Shown here piece by piece: positions 16,460-24,580 of a stretch of DNA of 64,000 nt. The stretch is taken from assembly GCF_001753245.1 (NCBI RefSeq), contig NZ_CP017415.1, forward strand, positions 2,846,040 to 2,910,039, read 5' to 3'. A model generated the notes under the pieces. That model was not told the DNA's origin. It saw nothing but the letters and a program-made list of their open reading frames with translations, and did no database searches. The position numbers and the translations under genes were made by a program. Numbering within the stretch: the stretch's first letter is position 1; each line of letters begins with the position of its first letter. Source of the DNA: Acidihalobacter yilgarnensis (GTDB lineage: Bacteria; Pseudomonadota; Gammaproteobacteria; DSM-5130; Acidihalobacteraceae).

Positions 16460-17317
16460 CTAATGCAGCGTCGGCTCCCCGGCTTTATCGATACCACGAC
16501 CCGTGGCCGGATCCACCCCAAGCAACTTCATTAACAGCTCCAAGGGATGATGACTCTCACCAAATTCGACTTGAATCATCCCTAATCCGCTAGACATCGC
16601 CTTCACATAATCCGAGTAGGCTTGCGCATGCACCAAATCAATCAACATCGGCACATCACGGTAAAACCCGGCCTCGGCCAACATCTCCGCAAACCATACC
16701 CTAGCGCCTTCGAAACTTTCCGCTCGGTTGTCGATTGGAATTTCAGGCAACCCATCATTACCGCGGATAAACTCCCGCAGCGCACCACTTGCCGTCGCTT
16801 CGTCCCACACCCAACGGGTCATCAATGGCATGCCCTCTGGGTCGCGGAAATGTAGAATTTCAGCCGCAAGATCACGCATCGCGCGCCGTTCCTTTTTCAG
16901 CTCCTCCGGCATCAGGGAGACAAATGCCAGAAAGCGCTCATGCAACGACGCCGTGCCGTAAACCAAATCGACGGTGCCGTCAATCAGGCCTTGCCGACCA
17001 ACTGCAGCATCAATAGCAGTTAGTTTGCGCCTAACCTGAAAAACAGCCCCGAGTACCGTTTCCAGCGTTTCAGGCAGTAACACCCAACCCACGGGTCTAC
17101 TCGCCGGAAATGCCGCCTCGAAAAGGAGACATTTCGTCTTCAGAGATCCTATCAAGGCCTCAACACCACCGATGTCCTTCGCTTGATCGAGCAAAGCATT
17201 CAGCTTGCTTTCGGCAATTGCCCGATCAAACTTGACAGCAAGCTCGGCGGGGACGACTACATCGTCGCCCTCGCCTTGCCGCATGGCGGCCTCAGCCTGC
17301 TTTTTGTACCAGAGCAT
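16460..17317 (-). CDS. sHdr-cluster conserved protein 'hyp' between hdrA and hdrC2
   Basis: This 285-residue soluble, acidic protein has no Cys-cluster motifs and no signal peptide. It occupies the position of the 'hyp' gene that always sits between hdrA and hdrC2 in sulfur-oxidiser hdrC1B1AhypC2B2 clusters. It is mostly helical, with LAAEILHFRDPEGMPLMTRWVW as a recognisable central part. It has no assigned activity; a scaffold or assembly role is a guess. The ATG overlaps the hdrA stop by 26 bp, showing tight coupling. Identification depends on the synteny, which is exact. Confidence 0.86.
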   Translation of the reverse strand: MLWYKKQAEAAMRQGEGDDVVVPAELAVKFDRAIAESKLNALLDQAKDIGGVEALIGSLKTKCLLFEAAFPASRPVGWVLLPETLETVLGAVFQVRRKLTAIDAAVGRQGLIDGTVDLVYGTASLHERFLAFVSLMPEELKKERRAMRDLAAEILHFRDPEGMPLMTRWVWDEATASGALREFIRGNDGLPEIPIDNRAESFEGARVWFAEMLAEAGFYRDVPMLIDLVHAQAYSDYVKAMSSGLGMIQVEFGESHHPLELLMKLLGVDPATGRGIDKAGEPTLH

Positions 17318-18341
17318 TGAGGTCTGCTACCGCACGCGAAGCCGCAGCTGCACCCTGCGAAATCGAATCATCGATCGTCTCCGGGCCATAGGCTGCGCCC
17401 GCCGCGTAAATCCCACGCCGCGTCGTTCCGCAGGTGTTCGTGTAATGTTCCGCGCGCTCGATAAAGCCATGTTTCTCAAGCGCAATACCGAAAACGGAGG
17501 AAAGCTCTGGATTCTCTTCATTCGGATCCATGCCAATGGCATGAACTACGATATCAAAGGGAATGATGATCGGGCGCTTGACCAGTGTGTCTTCGCCCTT
17601 AACCAATAAGCGGCCGTCTCCAGACGCCGTGACCTCGGCAATACGAGCCTTGACGTACTTGGTCTTGAACTCTTCCTGCGACTTCCAGTAGAACTTGTCT
17701 TCATACAGCCCGAAGGTGCGAATATCCATGTAGTAGATAAACACGTCGGTCTGCGGAGACAACTCCTTGATCTCCATCGCCAGATTCGCGGATACGGTGC
17801 AGCAAATCTTAGAGCACCATTCACGACCGATTTGCCGATCACGAGAACCAACGCACAGCAAGATGGCAACCCGCTCTGGCACGCGCCCATCCGACGGGCA
17901 TGAAATCTTGCCAGCCGATACCATCTGCTCCATCTGGGTCGTGGTCAACACGTCCTCAAACGTGCCAAAACCCCACTCCGGCTTATTGATCGAATCGAAG
18001 TGCGTAAAGCCAGTCGCCAGCACAACCGCACCAGTCGAAACCTTTTCGCCGTTGCTCAGCGTTGCCGTGAAGCTGCCAGGCTCGCCCTCGAACTGGGTCA
18101 CCTTGGCTCCCTTGTGCACGGTCACCGCAGCATCTTCCTCAACGCGACTGACCATGCGGCCAATGGCGTCCTTGGCCCACTCACCAGAAGGTACAAGCTT
18201 GGCGTAACCGGAGAGGATAGGCGCACCGCCCAGGATGTCCTCTTTCTCGACCAGAACCGCCTTGTATCCGGCTGCGCTCACCGTTGCCGCGGCGGACAAG
18301 CCAGCCGGACCCGCCCCCACTATCAGCACTGAATCCTGCAT
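17292..18341 (-). CDS. hdrA: sHdr complex flavoprotein subunit HdrA
   Basis: The 349-residue subunit binds FAD and joins the HdrB and HdrC parts. GAGPAGLSAAATVSAAGY (8-25) is the dinucleotide-binding loop, and GIYAAGAAYGPETIDDSISQ near the C-terminus is the second FAD contact. A cluster site is seen in CVGSRDRQIGREWCSKICC. It is much shorter than methanogen HdrA (about 650 aa), lacking the extra ferredoxin domains, as expected for sHdrA. The start codon shares its base 18341 with the end of hdrB1 and the end overlaps hyp. The fold suggests electrons are passed to or from NAD(P) or a lipoate carrier; the acceptor is not shown by sequence. Confidence 0.95.
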   Translation of the reverse strand: MQDSVLIVGAGPAGLSAAATVSAAGYKAVLVEKEDILGGAPILSGYAKLVPSGEWAKDAIGRMVSRVEEDAAVTVHKGAKVTQFEGEPGSFTATLSNGEKVSTGAVVLATGFTHFDSINKPEWGFGTFEDVLTTTQMEQMVSAGKISCPSDGRVPERVAILLCVGSRDRQIGREWCSKICCTVSANLAMEIKELSPQTDVFIYYMDIRTFGLYEDKFYWKSQEEFKTKYVKARIAEVTASGDGRLLVKGEDTLVKRPIIIPFDIVVHAIGMDPNEENPELSSVFGIALEKHGFIERAEHYTNTCGTTRRGIYAAGAAYGPETIDDSISQGAAAASRAVADLNALVQKAG

Positions 18342-19690
18342 TACGCCTGCCCTCCGTACGCCAGCTCAGGGTTATAGAGATATTCGATATTGCCCTTTTC
18401 AACTTCCTTGAGATATTCCTGGAAATTCTTCTTCGCCTCGGACCAGGAGATACCCATCTTCTCGACCAGGTCCTCGCACGGTGAGGCGTGCCACTGCAAC
18501 TGAACAATCTTGAACGGATCGGCGCCACAGGCAAGTGCAGCGAATTGCACATCCGCCACGATTGGAATTGAGAAATCCTGGTCGTGCGCCTTGCCGATCC
18601 ATTGATTCTTGTCCATGGTCGTCACGCAGCCGGTGTCGTTGGCCAGCATCACATCCGCATTCGCCTCTTCGCGCGCCACCCGGATCTTGCGGTCCATCGT
18701 GAACGAGCGCGTGAATTCACGCTCAGAAATGATGTGCCTGAAGCCGAAACCACAGCAGTCGTACCAGGTCGAGTAGTCGATCACCTGCGCACCCAGCGCC
18801 TGAGCTACCGAGGTGATGATCGCAGTGCGGTTGCCGCCGAGCACCTCGGGATCGTAAACCGCATCCTCGTGGACCATCTTGTAATAATGGCAGGCCACGT
18901 GTGCTGTGGCGCGGATATTGGAAACGTCGATTTTTTGCAGCTCGGATGCGATGCGGTTGCGCATCACATGCACCCATTCGGAGTAGTGGATGATCTCCTC
19001 GGGGATGACCAGCTTGCCGTCGACCAGGCGGCCCAACTTGCCGAGAATCTTGGTGACCTTCTCGCGCAGTGCGGCGGATTCAATCAGATACTTCCTGACT
19101 TCCTTATAGTTCCCGAAGGACGTCCCGCAATGCACTAAGGGGAAAAAATGGCCAAGTTCATGCCCGTGCTGCTTGCCGGAGACGTAGGCCTGATGGAAGT
19201 TCCGCAGGAACACCGCAGACAGTGATTCCACATTCCCAATGCCGGAACCATGGTAGTTCCAGGCGGTACATGAGGTCTGATCGGTCTCGTCAAGATAGTC
19301 CTTGCCTGGCACGAAGCCAAATTCGTTCATGAACCATAATAACGAGGTCGGATACCCAGGGATATTACCGCACTGACCGCAGGACTTGTGGTGCCAAAGT
19401 TGCTTGGTAGGGATTTTTTTCTCCCAACCGAACAGCGTTTTGACCGTCATCGGTTCATGGCCATCCGTGATCCGATGGATGATGATCTCGCCTTCTTTCT
19501 CGAGTTCATACATGTGTTCGCGAACATCATCCATGCGCTCGCCGAGATCCACCGTACGGCGGTCAACGTGTTTGCGCACCCAGTCCGTGGCGCGCACGGC
19601 CTCCTCGCGAGACAGGTTGGTTTCCTGAAAAAAGGAACCGTGTCCGGCAATACCCGCATCTGGGCTGCCATTCTGATCAGTAGGCTTCAT
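18341..19690 (-). CDS. hdrB1: sHdr complex subunit HdrB1 (long form)
   Basis: The 449-residue protein is the long HdrB paralogue of sHdr. An N-terminal extension (1-about 95) precedes the cysteine-rich part: SCGQCGNIPGYPTS, later VACHYYKMVHEDAV, WYDCCGFGFRHI and ANDTGCVTTMDKN, with ALACGADPFKIVQ near the end. These CCG-like clusters differ from those of HdrB2, suggesting different cluster types. AAGGAGAG lies 5-6 nt before the ATG. It follows hdrC1 by 68 bp and abuts hdrA, completing the order C1-B1-A. Confidence 0.94.
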   Translation of the reverse strand: MKPTDQNGSPDAGIAGHGSFFQETNLSREEAVRATDWVRKHVDRRTVDLGERMDDVREHMYELEKEGEIIIHRITDGHEPMTVKTLFGWEKKIPTKQLWHHKSCGQCGNIPGYPTSLLWFMNEFGFVPGKDYLDETDQTSCTAWNYHGSGIGNVESLSAVFLRNFHQAYVSGKQHGHELGHFFPLVHCGTSFGNYKEVRKYLIESAALREKVTKILGKLGRLVDGKLVIPEEIIHYSEWVHVMRNRIASELQKIDVSNIRATAHVACHYYKMVHEDAVYDPEVLGGNRTAIITSVAQALGAQVIDYSTWYDCCGFGFRHIISEREFTRSFTMDRKIRVAREEANADVMLANDTGCVTTMDKNQWIGKAHDQDFSIPIVADVQFAALACGADPFKIVQLQWHASPCEDLVEKMGISWSEAKKNFQEYLKEVEKGNIEYLYNPELAYGGQA

Positions 19691-19758
19691 AGCGACTCTC
19701 CTTGAATGAGGTCAATCCCCTCCTGCACGCATCTCGGCACGAGCAGGACGAACATGGG

Positions 19759-20445
19759 TCAATCGTCGTCTTCCTGTTCCTCAAGCCATTCGTCATACTC
19801 TTCGCGCTTTTCATCGATGAAATCTTCGATGACGTCGAAGAGATTCTCATCCATCAGCTCGAGCGATTTCAGGACACCGGTCATTTCCCAGATGGTGTAC
19901 ATCTCGACAGAGGTCTTCAGCGAAACCTCCCATGCGGTCTCGACGGTCTGTAGCGTCTTGACCGGGATTGCCTTACGCAACACCGAGAGATCGCCCTCAA
20001 CCTTCTGGATGTTCGGGCCCCAGTCTGGAAAATGGTCCGGCTGAATCATGTCTGGCGACAACTGGTTGCCCGTGGTGATCAGCTTAAGCATGACGCGACC
20101 GAAGGGGCGGAGCACGTCCTTGGCGGACTGCATCTCATGCTTGATAGCGACTTCGCGCATGATCGCGACCAAGCCGCCGGGGGAATTCTTGAAGGGACAA
20201 CGTGCAGCGCAGGTCATGCATTGGGCGCAAGCCCATATTTTTTCCTGCATGGCGTCGTAGATCTGCTCGACGTTCTCGGTCCAGAGTAGCTGGACGATCT
20301 CGCGCGGGCTGTAGTCATAGAAATGGGCCGCGGGGCAGGTTGCGGTGCAAATCCCGCAATTGAGACACCCGTTGAGTTCGTTGTCGTACCGGAAATCTCC
20401 ACGAATATCATCGTAGATTTGCTGCATCTCAGCATAAGTCGCCAT
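19759..20445 (-). CDS. hdrC1: sHdr complex subunit HdrC1 (two [4Fe-4S])
   Basis: The 228-residue iron-sulfur protein has CLNCGICTATCP (C27, C30, C33, C37) and CAQCMTCAARCP (C73, C76, C79, C83), both [4Fe-4S] ligand sets. An acidic tail (DEWLEEQEDDD) ends it, possibly for docking of a basic partner. GAGGTG lies 6-7 nt before the ATG. It is the first gene of the core operon, 135 bp after the rhodanese gene; a perfect TATAAT sits about 20 bp upstream, so transcription may start here as well as at the rhodanese. Confidence 0.95.
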   Translation of the reverse strand: MATYAEMQQIYDDIRGDFRYDNELNGCLNCGICTATCPAAHFYDYSPREIVQLLWTENVEQIYDAMQEKIWACAQCMTCAARCPFKNSPGGLVAIMREVAIKHEMQSAKDVLRPFGRVMLKLITTGNQLSPDMIQPDHFPDWGPNIQKVEGDLSVLRKAIPVKTLQTVETAWEVSLKTSVEMYTIWEMTGVLKSLELMDENLFDVIEDFIDEKREEYDEWLEEQEDDD

Positions 20446-20464
20446 ACAAGCACCTCACTTACGA

Positions 20465-20493
20465 ATTATAGGCCAGCATCCTCACTGCATATG
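20465..20493 (-). promoter_or_regulatory. candidate -10 promoter element for hdrC1
   Basis: On the minus strand a perfect TATAAT lies at 20470-20465, about 20 bp before the hdrC1 ATG. At 17-nt spacing the -35 hexamer would be CATATG, a poor match, so the promoter may need an activator or be weak. The implied leader is only about 13 nt plus ribosome site. Confidence 0.4.
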
Positions 20494-20580
20494 ACTTGCC
20501 CGGTCACGCTCCCGCCCACCAAAGGCGAACTCCCTATTGCAGTGACAACAGGCGTGCACGGACGGTTCCTTAACATCAAC

Positions 20581-20925
20581 TCAACCGGATATCGCTTCCG
20601 GAGACGACAAACGGTTACCTGCCGATACCCAACCCATGATGCCAGCTCGGAGATTGTAGACCTCCCCGCCGTGCCGCTGGGCAACAAAAGCGCAAGCCTG
20701 CGCGGAACGCGCACCACTCTGGCAGTAGAAAACCAAGCGGGGCACCTCGCCCTGAACCAGATCATCCATCTTGACCGGTATCAAATGAAGTGGCACCAAC
20801 TGCGCCCCTTCGATGACACCGCGTGACATTTCTGCGGGCGTCCGGACATCCACCAGACAAACGGACTCACCACGCTCCATCCATTGCCTTAAGGTGCCGG
20901 CATCGACTTCATGAAATCCATACAT
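20581..20925 (-). CDS. single-domain rhodanese (sulfurtransferase)
   Basis: The 114-residue protein has one rhodanese domain. The active-site loop is YCQSGARSAQA with the persulfide-bearing Cys68; the early CLVDVRTPAEMSRGVIEGA is the usual CH2A-type motif. It would move sulfane sulfur to a carrier such as TusA or DsrE. It stands at the head of the sHdr block, where rhd-tusA-dsrE-hdr orders are usual, but here no tusA follows. The gene is cotranscribed in direction with hdrC1 after a 135-bp gap. Confidence 0.9.
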   Translation of the reverse strand: MYGFHEVDAGTLRQWMERGESVCLVDVRTPAEMSRGVIEGAQLVPLHLIPVKMDDLVQGEVPRLVFYCQSGARSAQACAFVAQRHGGEVYNLRAGIMGWVSAGNRLSSPEAISG

Positions 20926-21025
20926 GTCGCGGCGCTCCGCTGGGAATTAAGAATATTACCACATTCTGCTTATGTAGCCAGACGTAGGTCAAGCCCCGCC
21001 GCCATCGGGATTGTTGCTTATTAGA

Positions 21026-21044
21026 ATCTAGTGTTACTCTAGAT
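21026..21044. promoter_or_regulatory. dyad in the rhodanese/101-aa-protein divergent region
   Basis: The arms atctag and ctagat flank a 7-nt spacer within the 202-bp region between two divergent genes. It is a candidate operator; sHdr operons are known to be controlled by ArsR-type repressors in some organisms, but no such gene is in the window. No recognised factor site can be assigned. Confidence 0.35.
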
Positions 21045-21127
21045 CAGTTTAGACATCACAGCAATGATGCGCAGGCGAGGTGCCGCGCGGCCACAATCTA
21101 CAGTCCCACTTTGCAGGAGTCGAGGCA

Positions 21128-21433
21128 TTGGACAAAAGCAGCTTTCGTGAAAACACTCGCTACGCCATAGCCCTGAAGGACGACAGCGGCAAGCTTCGTC
21201 CCGCCAATATCTACGTGTACAAACTCCACGATGATTTCTTGGTCGCTCGATTCACGGACCGATCTGGCACTCTGTGCAAGATCGCCTATACCGACGTGAC
21301 CAAAATCGTCAAGACTGTTGAAGTCGACGCAAGCGCCCGCTTCGTCGTTCCCGAAATACTACTGTCTGCCAAGACATGGCAGGGACGCACCTCTATGCAA
21401 GCGTACGGATCCAGCCCCCGCGTCGGCAAATAA
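21128..21433 (+). CDS. 101-aa conserved-looking protein of unknown function, TTG start
   Basis: I do not recognise the family. The protein starts at a TTG with GGAG 8 nt upstream, which suits it better than a more upstream in-frame start at 21080 that lacks a site. The sequence alternates short charged beta-strands (ENTRYAIALKDDSGKL, ANIYVYKLHDDFLVARFTD, GTLCKIAYTDVTKIVKTV), suggesting a small SH3- or Sm-like barrel, followed by an Ala/Ser tail with one Trp. No signal peptide and one Cys. It is divergent from rhodanese-sHdr across a 202-bp shared region and only 9 bp before bepA, so it could be a ligand-responsive or RNA/DNA-binding protein linked to either. Confidence 0.65.
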   Translation: MDKSSFRENTRYAIALKDDSGKLRPANIYVYKLHDDFLVARFTDRSGTLCKIAYTDVTKIVKTVEVDASARFVVPEILLSAKTWQGRTSMQAYGSSPRVGK

Positions 21434-21442
21434 AGTCCGCGT

Positions 21443-22960
21443 ATGCGCGGTCCACCGGGATCGCGCATACCGCATGCCACCAGACACCCTGTGGCCACAA
21501 GACGCGACAACAAGCATCCGTTCGCATATGGCTTGCTGCTCCTCTTGGCCGCGCTGTTTTTGCCACCTGCCTCCCAAGCCGACACCACATCGCGCACGCC
21601 GCCGCTACCCGCACTCGGTGAATCATCGAGTCGCGCCCTAACCATCGAGCAGGAACGCAGGCTGGGCCGCGACGCGCTGAATGAAATACACCGTAAACTC
21701 CCGGTACTCCAAGACCCGCTGTCTAACGCCTATCTCAGCGGGCTTGGCGAACAGCTACTCACCAACACCCAACAACATGTACGCTTCCGCTTCGAGTTTC
21801 TGATCATCAATGCCCCTGAGATCAATGCATTCGCAGCGCCCGGTGGCGTCATAGCGGTCAACACAGGGCTCATCAAAGCGGCCAACAACGAAGCAGAACT
21901 GGCGGCCGTAATCGCGCATGAAATTGCGCATGTCACGCAACGCCATATCGCCCGCACGCTCGATCACAGCGCTCAACTCGGCGTTCCCTCGCTACTGGTG
22001 GCGCTCGGTGCAATCCTCGCTGGCATACACGATCCGGCGCTTGGGCAGGCGGCACTTGCATCCACCATAGCCGGAAATGCGCAGAGCCAATTGAACTTTT
22101 CGCGCGCATATGAGCGGGAAGCCGACGAAATCGGCATGCAAACACTCGCCGACACCGGACTCGATCCAACTGCGATGGCGGGTTTTTTTGCCGAACTCTC
22201 GAAACGTAGCCACACAGACGAGAACACACTCCCCTCGCTGCTACTCACCCACCCCGTCACCAGCGACCGGATTGCGGAAAGCAGCACCAGAAGCGCTCAG
22301 TACCATGGTGATTACCGGCGCAACAGCCTGCGCTTCAGTCTCTTCAAGGCACGAATCATCGCCCTGACAGAACCACCCGAGCAGGTCATCGCGAGGCTCA
22401 CAAGGTCACCGAACGCTGCAGAAAATCCTGCACAGCGCTATCGCGAAGCCATCGCACTATCACGCGCCGGGCGAAATGATGAAGCCATCACGCTACTGGA
22501 GGCGCTTCACCAGGCGCACCCCAAATCCGAGATGCTCACGATCAGCCTCGCTCAAGTGCTCACGTCCGCGCGTCGAGCCGACCTAGCGGTCAAGCTTCTC
22601 CGACACCTCGATGCCCTGTACCCGGAACAGACGCTGGTCATTACCAGCCTAGCCAGGGCACTTCTAGCTTCCGGCAATGCCAAGGCAGCGTACGCCCTAC
22701 TCACGCAGCACATGCGCGGACGTCAAAATCGAGCAGACGTATTACACCTACTCGCCGAGGCTGCGGCCGCATCGGGAAACTCGATAGCGAGCCATGAGGC
22801 ATTGGCGCAGTATTACGTCGAACTCGGTGAGTACACCCCCGCCGCACAACAAATCGAGATTGCCCTCCAGCAACACCCTATCGACCACACCACGCGCGCA
22901 CGCCTGATCGCTGAGAAAACCAGGATCGCACAACAGGCCAAGCTGGACGCAATGGAATAA
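21443..22960 (+). CDS. bepA: periplasmic M48 metalloprotease/chaperone with TPRs (BepA-like)
   Basis: The 505-residue protein acts in the periplasm on outer-membrane protein assembly (LptD/BAM quality control) as both chaperone and zinc protease. A signal peptide lies at about 22-46 (YGLLLLLAALFLPPASQA). The M48 domain carries HEIAH (159-163) and the third ligand Glu in EREADE (224-229). The C-terminal half (about 330-500) forms TPR helices such as QRYREAIALSRAGRNDEAIT. Size and order match BepA/YfgC (about 490 aa). The start is uncertain: the ATG at 21443 leaves a long N-region before the signal peptide, and a GTG at 21491 is an alternative. Confidence 0.88.
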   Translation: MRGPPGSRIPHATRHPVATRRDNKHPFAYGLLLLLAALFLPPASQADTTSRTPPLPALGESSSRALTIEQERRLGRDALNEIHRKLPVLQDPLSNAYLSGLGEQLLTNTQQHVRFRFEFLIINAPEINAFAAPGGVIAVNTGLIKAANNEAELAAVIAHEIAHVTQRHIARTLDHSAQLGVPSLLVALGAILAGIHDPALGQAALASTIAGNAQSQLNFSRAYEREADEIGMQTLADTGLDPTAMAGFFAELSKRSHTDENTLPSLLLTHPVTSDRIAESSTRSAQYHGDYRRNSLRFSLFKARIIALTEPPEQVIARLTRSPNAAENPAQRYREAIALSRAGRNDEAITLLEALHQAHPKSEMLTISLAQVLTSARRADLAVKLLRHLDALYPEQTLVITSLARALLASGNAKAAYALLTQHMRGRQNRADVLHLLAEAAAASGNSIASHEALAQYYVELGEYTPAAQQIEIALQQHPIDHTTRARLIAEKTRIAQQAKLDAME

Positions 22961-23041
22961 ACCCGATCGACCCGACATCTTTAGCTTTGGAGAGAGCATC
23001 TATCAGGGTCTGCGAATCTGACCCGTGGAAGGTGGCCTTCC

Positions 23042-23069
23042 TTGCTTTGCGGGGTGTTCAGGATATAGT
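23042..23069 (+). promoter_or_regulatory. candidate sigma-70-type promoter for soxXYZ
   Basis: TTGCTT (23042-23047) and TATAGT (23064-23069) are separated by 16 bp, in the 229-bp region upstream of soxX. The predicted start would leave a leader of about 110 nt. This is the best match in the region but remains a consensus-based guess. Confidence 0.45.
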
Positions 23070-23189
23070 TATAACGTGCGGTCACATTAAGCTCGGCAGC
23101 CAGATCAGTCATATGTGAATCTGCATGCATCGATATCCGACAACGCCGTTACATTAAGACACAAGGCATAAAACGAAGGAGGCTGACAA

Positions 23190-23570
23190 ATGCGGTATCC
23201 CGCGAAACTCATCTCGACTATGGCTTCTACAGCCGTGTTGATAGGAAGCATGTGCGCTCTACTACCCGGTGTCGCAAGCGCCAGCGAACCCACTGCTAGC
23301 GACATTGCGCAGGGCAAGGCGCTGGCCTTCAATCGCGCGGAAGGCAACTGCCTCGCCTGCCATATGATCAAAGGCGGCAACATGCCTGGTGATATCGGCC
23401 CGCCACTGGTTGCCATGAAAGCCAGGTTCCCAGATCGAGAAAAGCTGTTCGCTCAGATTTGGGATCCACGCCGTAATAATCCACATACGGCAATGCCCCC
23501 CTTCGGCGCCAATCACATCTTGACGAAAGAACAGATCAACAAGATCGTCGACTTCCTATACACATTGTAA
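23190..23570 (+). CDS. soxX: thiosulfate-oxidation cytochrome c SoxX
   Basis: SoxX is the monoheme c-type subunit that with SoxA conjugates thiosulfate to SoxY in the periplasm. The 126-residue precursor has a Sec signal peptide (about 1-31, ending VASASEP), the heme motif NCLACH (C54, C57, H58) and a distal Met in TAMPPFGANHILT. GPPLVAMKARFPDREKL is typical SoxX sequence. An AAGGAGG lies 8 nt before the ATG. It leads a soxX-Y-Z operon that lacks soxA; the partner SoxA must lie elsewhere. Confidence 0.92.
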   Translation: MRYPAKLISTMASTAVLIGSMCALLPGVASASEPTASDIAQGKALAFNRAEGNCLACHMIKGGNMPGDIGPPLVAMKARFPDREKLFAQIWDPRRNNPHTAMPPFGANHILTKEQINKIVDFLYTL

Positions 23571-23591
23571 CGAGAGACGGAGCATCTACGC

Positions 23592-24062
23592 ATGAACATG
23601 AAACGCCGAGTTTTCCTCAGGGGTACGTTTACCGCAAGCGCGATTGGCGTGGCGGTCGGGGCCGGCCTGCTGACACCACAGACAGTGCTCGCCGCCTGGC
23701 CCAAGGACGCATTCCGTACCAAGGACATGAAGGAGGCCATGAAATTGATTGACGGCACCGATGCCGTCGAAAGCGGACACGTCACCGTACGTGCGCCAGA
23801 CATCGCGGAAAATGGTGCCGTGGTGCCCGTCACGATTTCTTCCGACCTCAAGGGTGCGAAAACCGTGTCCATCTTCACGCCGGACAATCCCTTCCCGCTG
23901 AATTCCAGCTATGAGCTAAGCGACGGCGCCATGCCTTATGTGTCTACCCGCATCAAACTGGCCAAGACCATGCAGGTAATGGGCGTCGTACGCGCCGCCG
24001 ATGGCAAGCTGTACAGCGCCAGCAAGGAAGTGAAGGTCACCATCGGTGGCTGCGGCGGCTAA
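23592..24062 (+). CDS. soxY: sulfur carrier SoxY
   Basis: SoxY holds the pathway intermediates on the Cys of its flexible C-terminal GGCGG motif, which ends this 156-residue protein (VTIGGCGG). An N-terminal twin-arginine signal peptide is seen (MKRRVFLRGTF…, cleavage after QTVLAA near 35), as expected because SoxYZ is exported folded. The Ig-like core includes VTVRAPDIAENGAVVPV and SIFTPDNPFPLNSSYEL. Starts 21 bp after soxX and is followed at 35 bp by soxZ, its dimer partner. Confidence 0.95.
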   Translation: MNMKRRVFLRGTFTASAIGVAVGAGLLTPQTVLAAWPKDAFRTKDMKEAMKLIDGTDAVESGHVTVRAPDIAENGAVVPVTISSDLKGAKTVSIFTPDNPFPLNSSYELSDGAMPYVSTRIKLAKTMQVMGVVRAADGKLYSASKEVKVTIGGCGG

Positions 24063-24097
24063 ACCGGCACATATCAAATTCAAGAGGGATCGATCAC

Positions 24098-24415
24098 ATG
24101 CCTAGCAATACCATCAGAATCCGCGCAAGCATCAGTGGCGGTGTTACCGACGTCAAGAGCCTGATCAATCACCCGATGACGACGGGATTACAGAAAGACA
24201 AGAAGACCGGCAAGATAATTCCGGCTCATTTTATCGAACAGGTCACCGCAGAGCTCGACGGCAAGCAGGTTTTTGTCGCCAACTGGAGCATCGGCATTTC
24301 GACCAACCCCTTCCTGTCCTTCAAGGTCGAAGGCGGCAAGTCCGGCCAGAGCCTTAAGCTGAGCTGGGTCGACAACAAGGGCGAGTCTGACTCGACCACG
24401 ACCAAGCTGTCGTAA
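24098..24415 (+). CDS. soxZ: SoxY partner protein SoxZ
   Basis: SoxZ (105 residues) forms the SoxYZ heterodimer and rides with SoxY through the Tat system, hence no signal peptide. Typical features are the start IRIRASISGGVTDVKSLINH PM region, TGKIIPAHFIEQVTAELDG, and GISTNPFLSFKVEGGKSG. AGAGGGA lies about 9 nt upstream of the ATG. A GC hairpin follows it. Because no soxB, soxA or soxCD is here, the cluster is partial in this window; with sHdr downstream, an incomplete Sox pathway feeding sulfur into the cytoplasm is plausible. Confidence 0.95.
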   Translation: MPSNTIRIRASISGGVTDVKSLINHPMTTGLQKDKKTGKIIPAHFIEQVTAELDGKQVFVANWSIGISTNPFLSFKVEGGKSGQSLKLSWVDNKGESDSTTTKLS

Positions 24416-24430
24416 CACGAGCCAGCCGAC

Positions 24431-24468
24431 GCGCGGGGTAGCGGCGCTATCTGCGACCGCCCCCGCGC
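24431..24468 (+). terminator. GC hairpin after soxZ
   Basis: The arms gcgcgggg (24431-24438) and ccccgcgc (24461-24468) pair perfectly; an inner gcgg/ccgc adds to the stem. It lies 15 bp after the soxZ stop and between convergent genes. The following sequence has no T-run, so termination would be weak or Rho-assisted. Confidence 0.5.
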
Positions 24469-24580
24469 CATCCCCCACCTTTCACGGCGCGCCGATTGAC
24501 CTGAGGCCTCTACCCGCCCGGCCATCCGGCCATTGTTACCGTTTTTTCAACAGCACCCTCGGATAGAGATTCGCAGGGAC

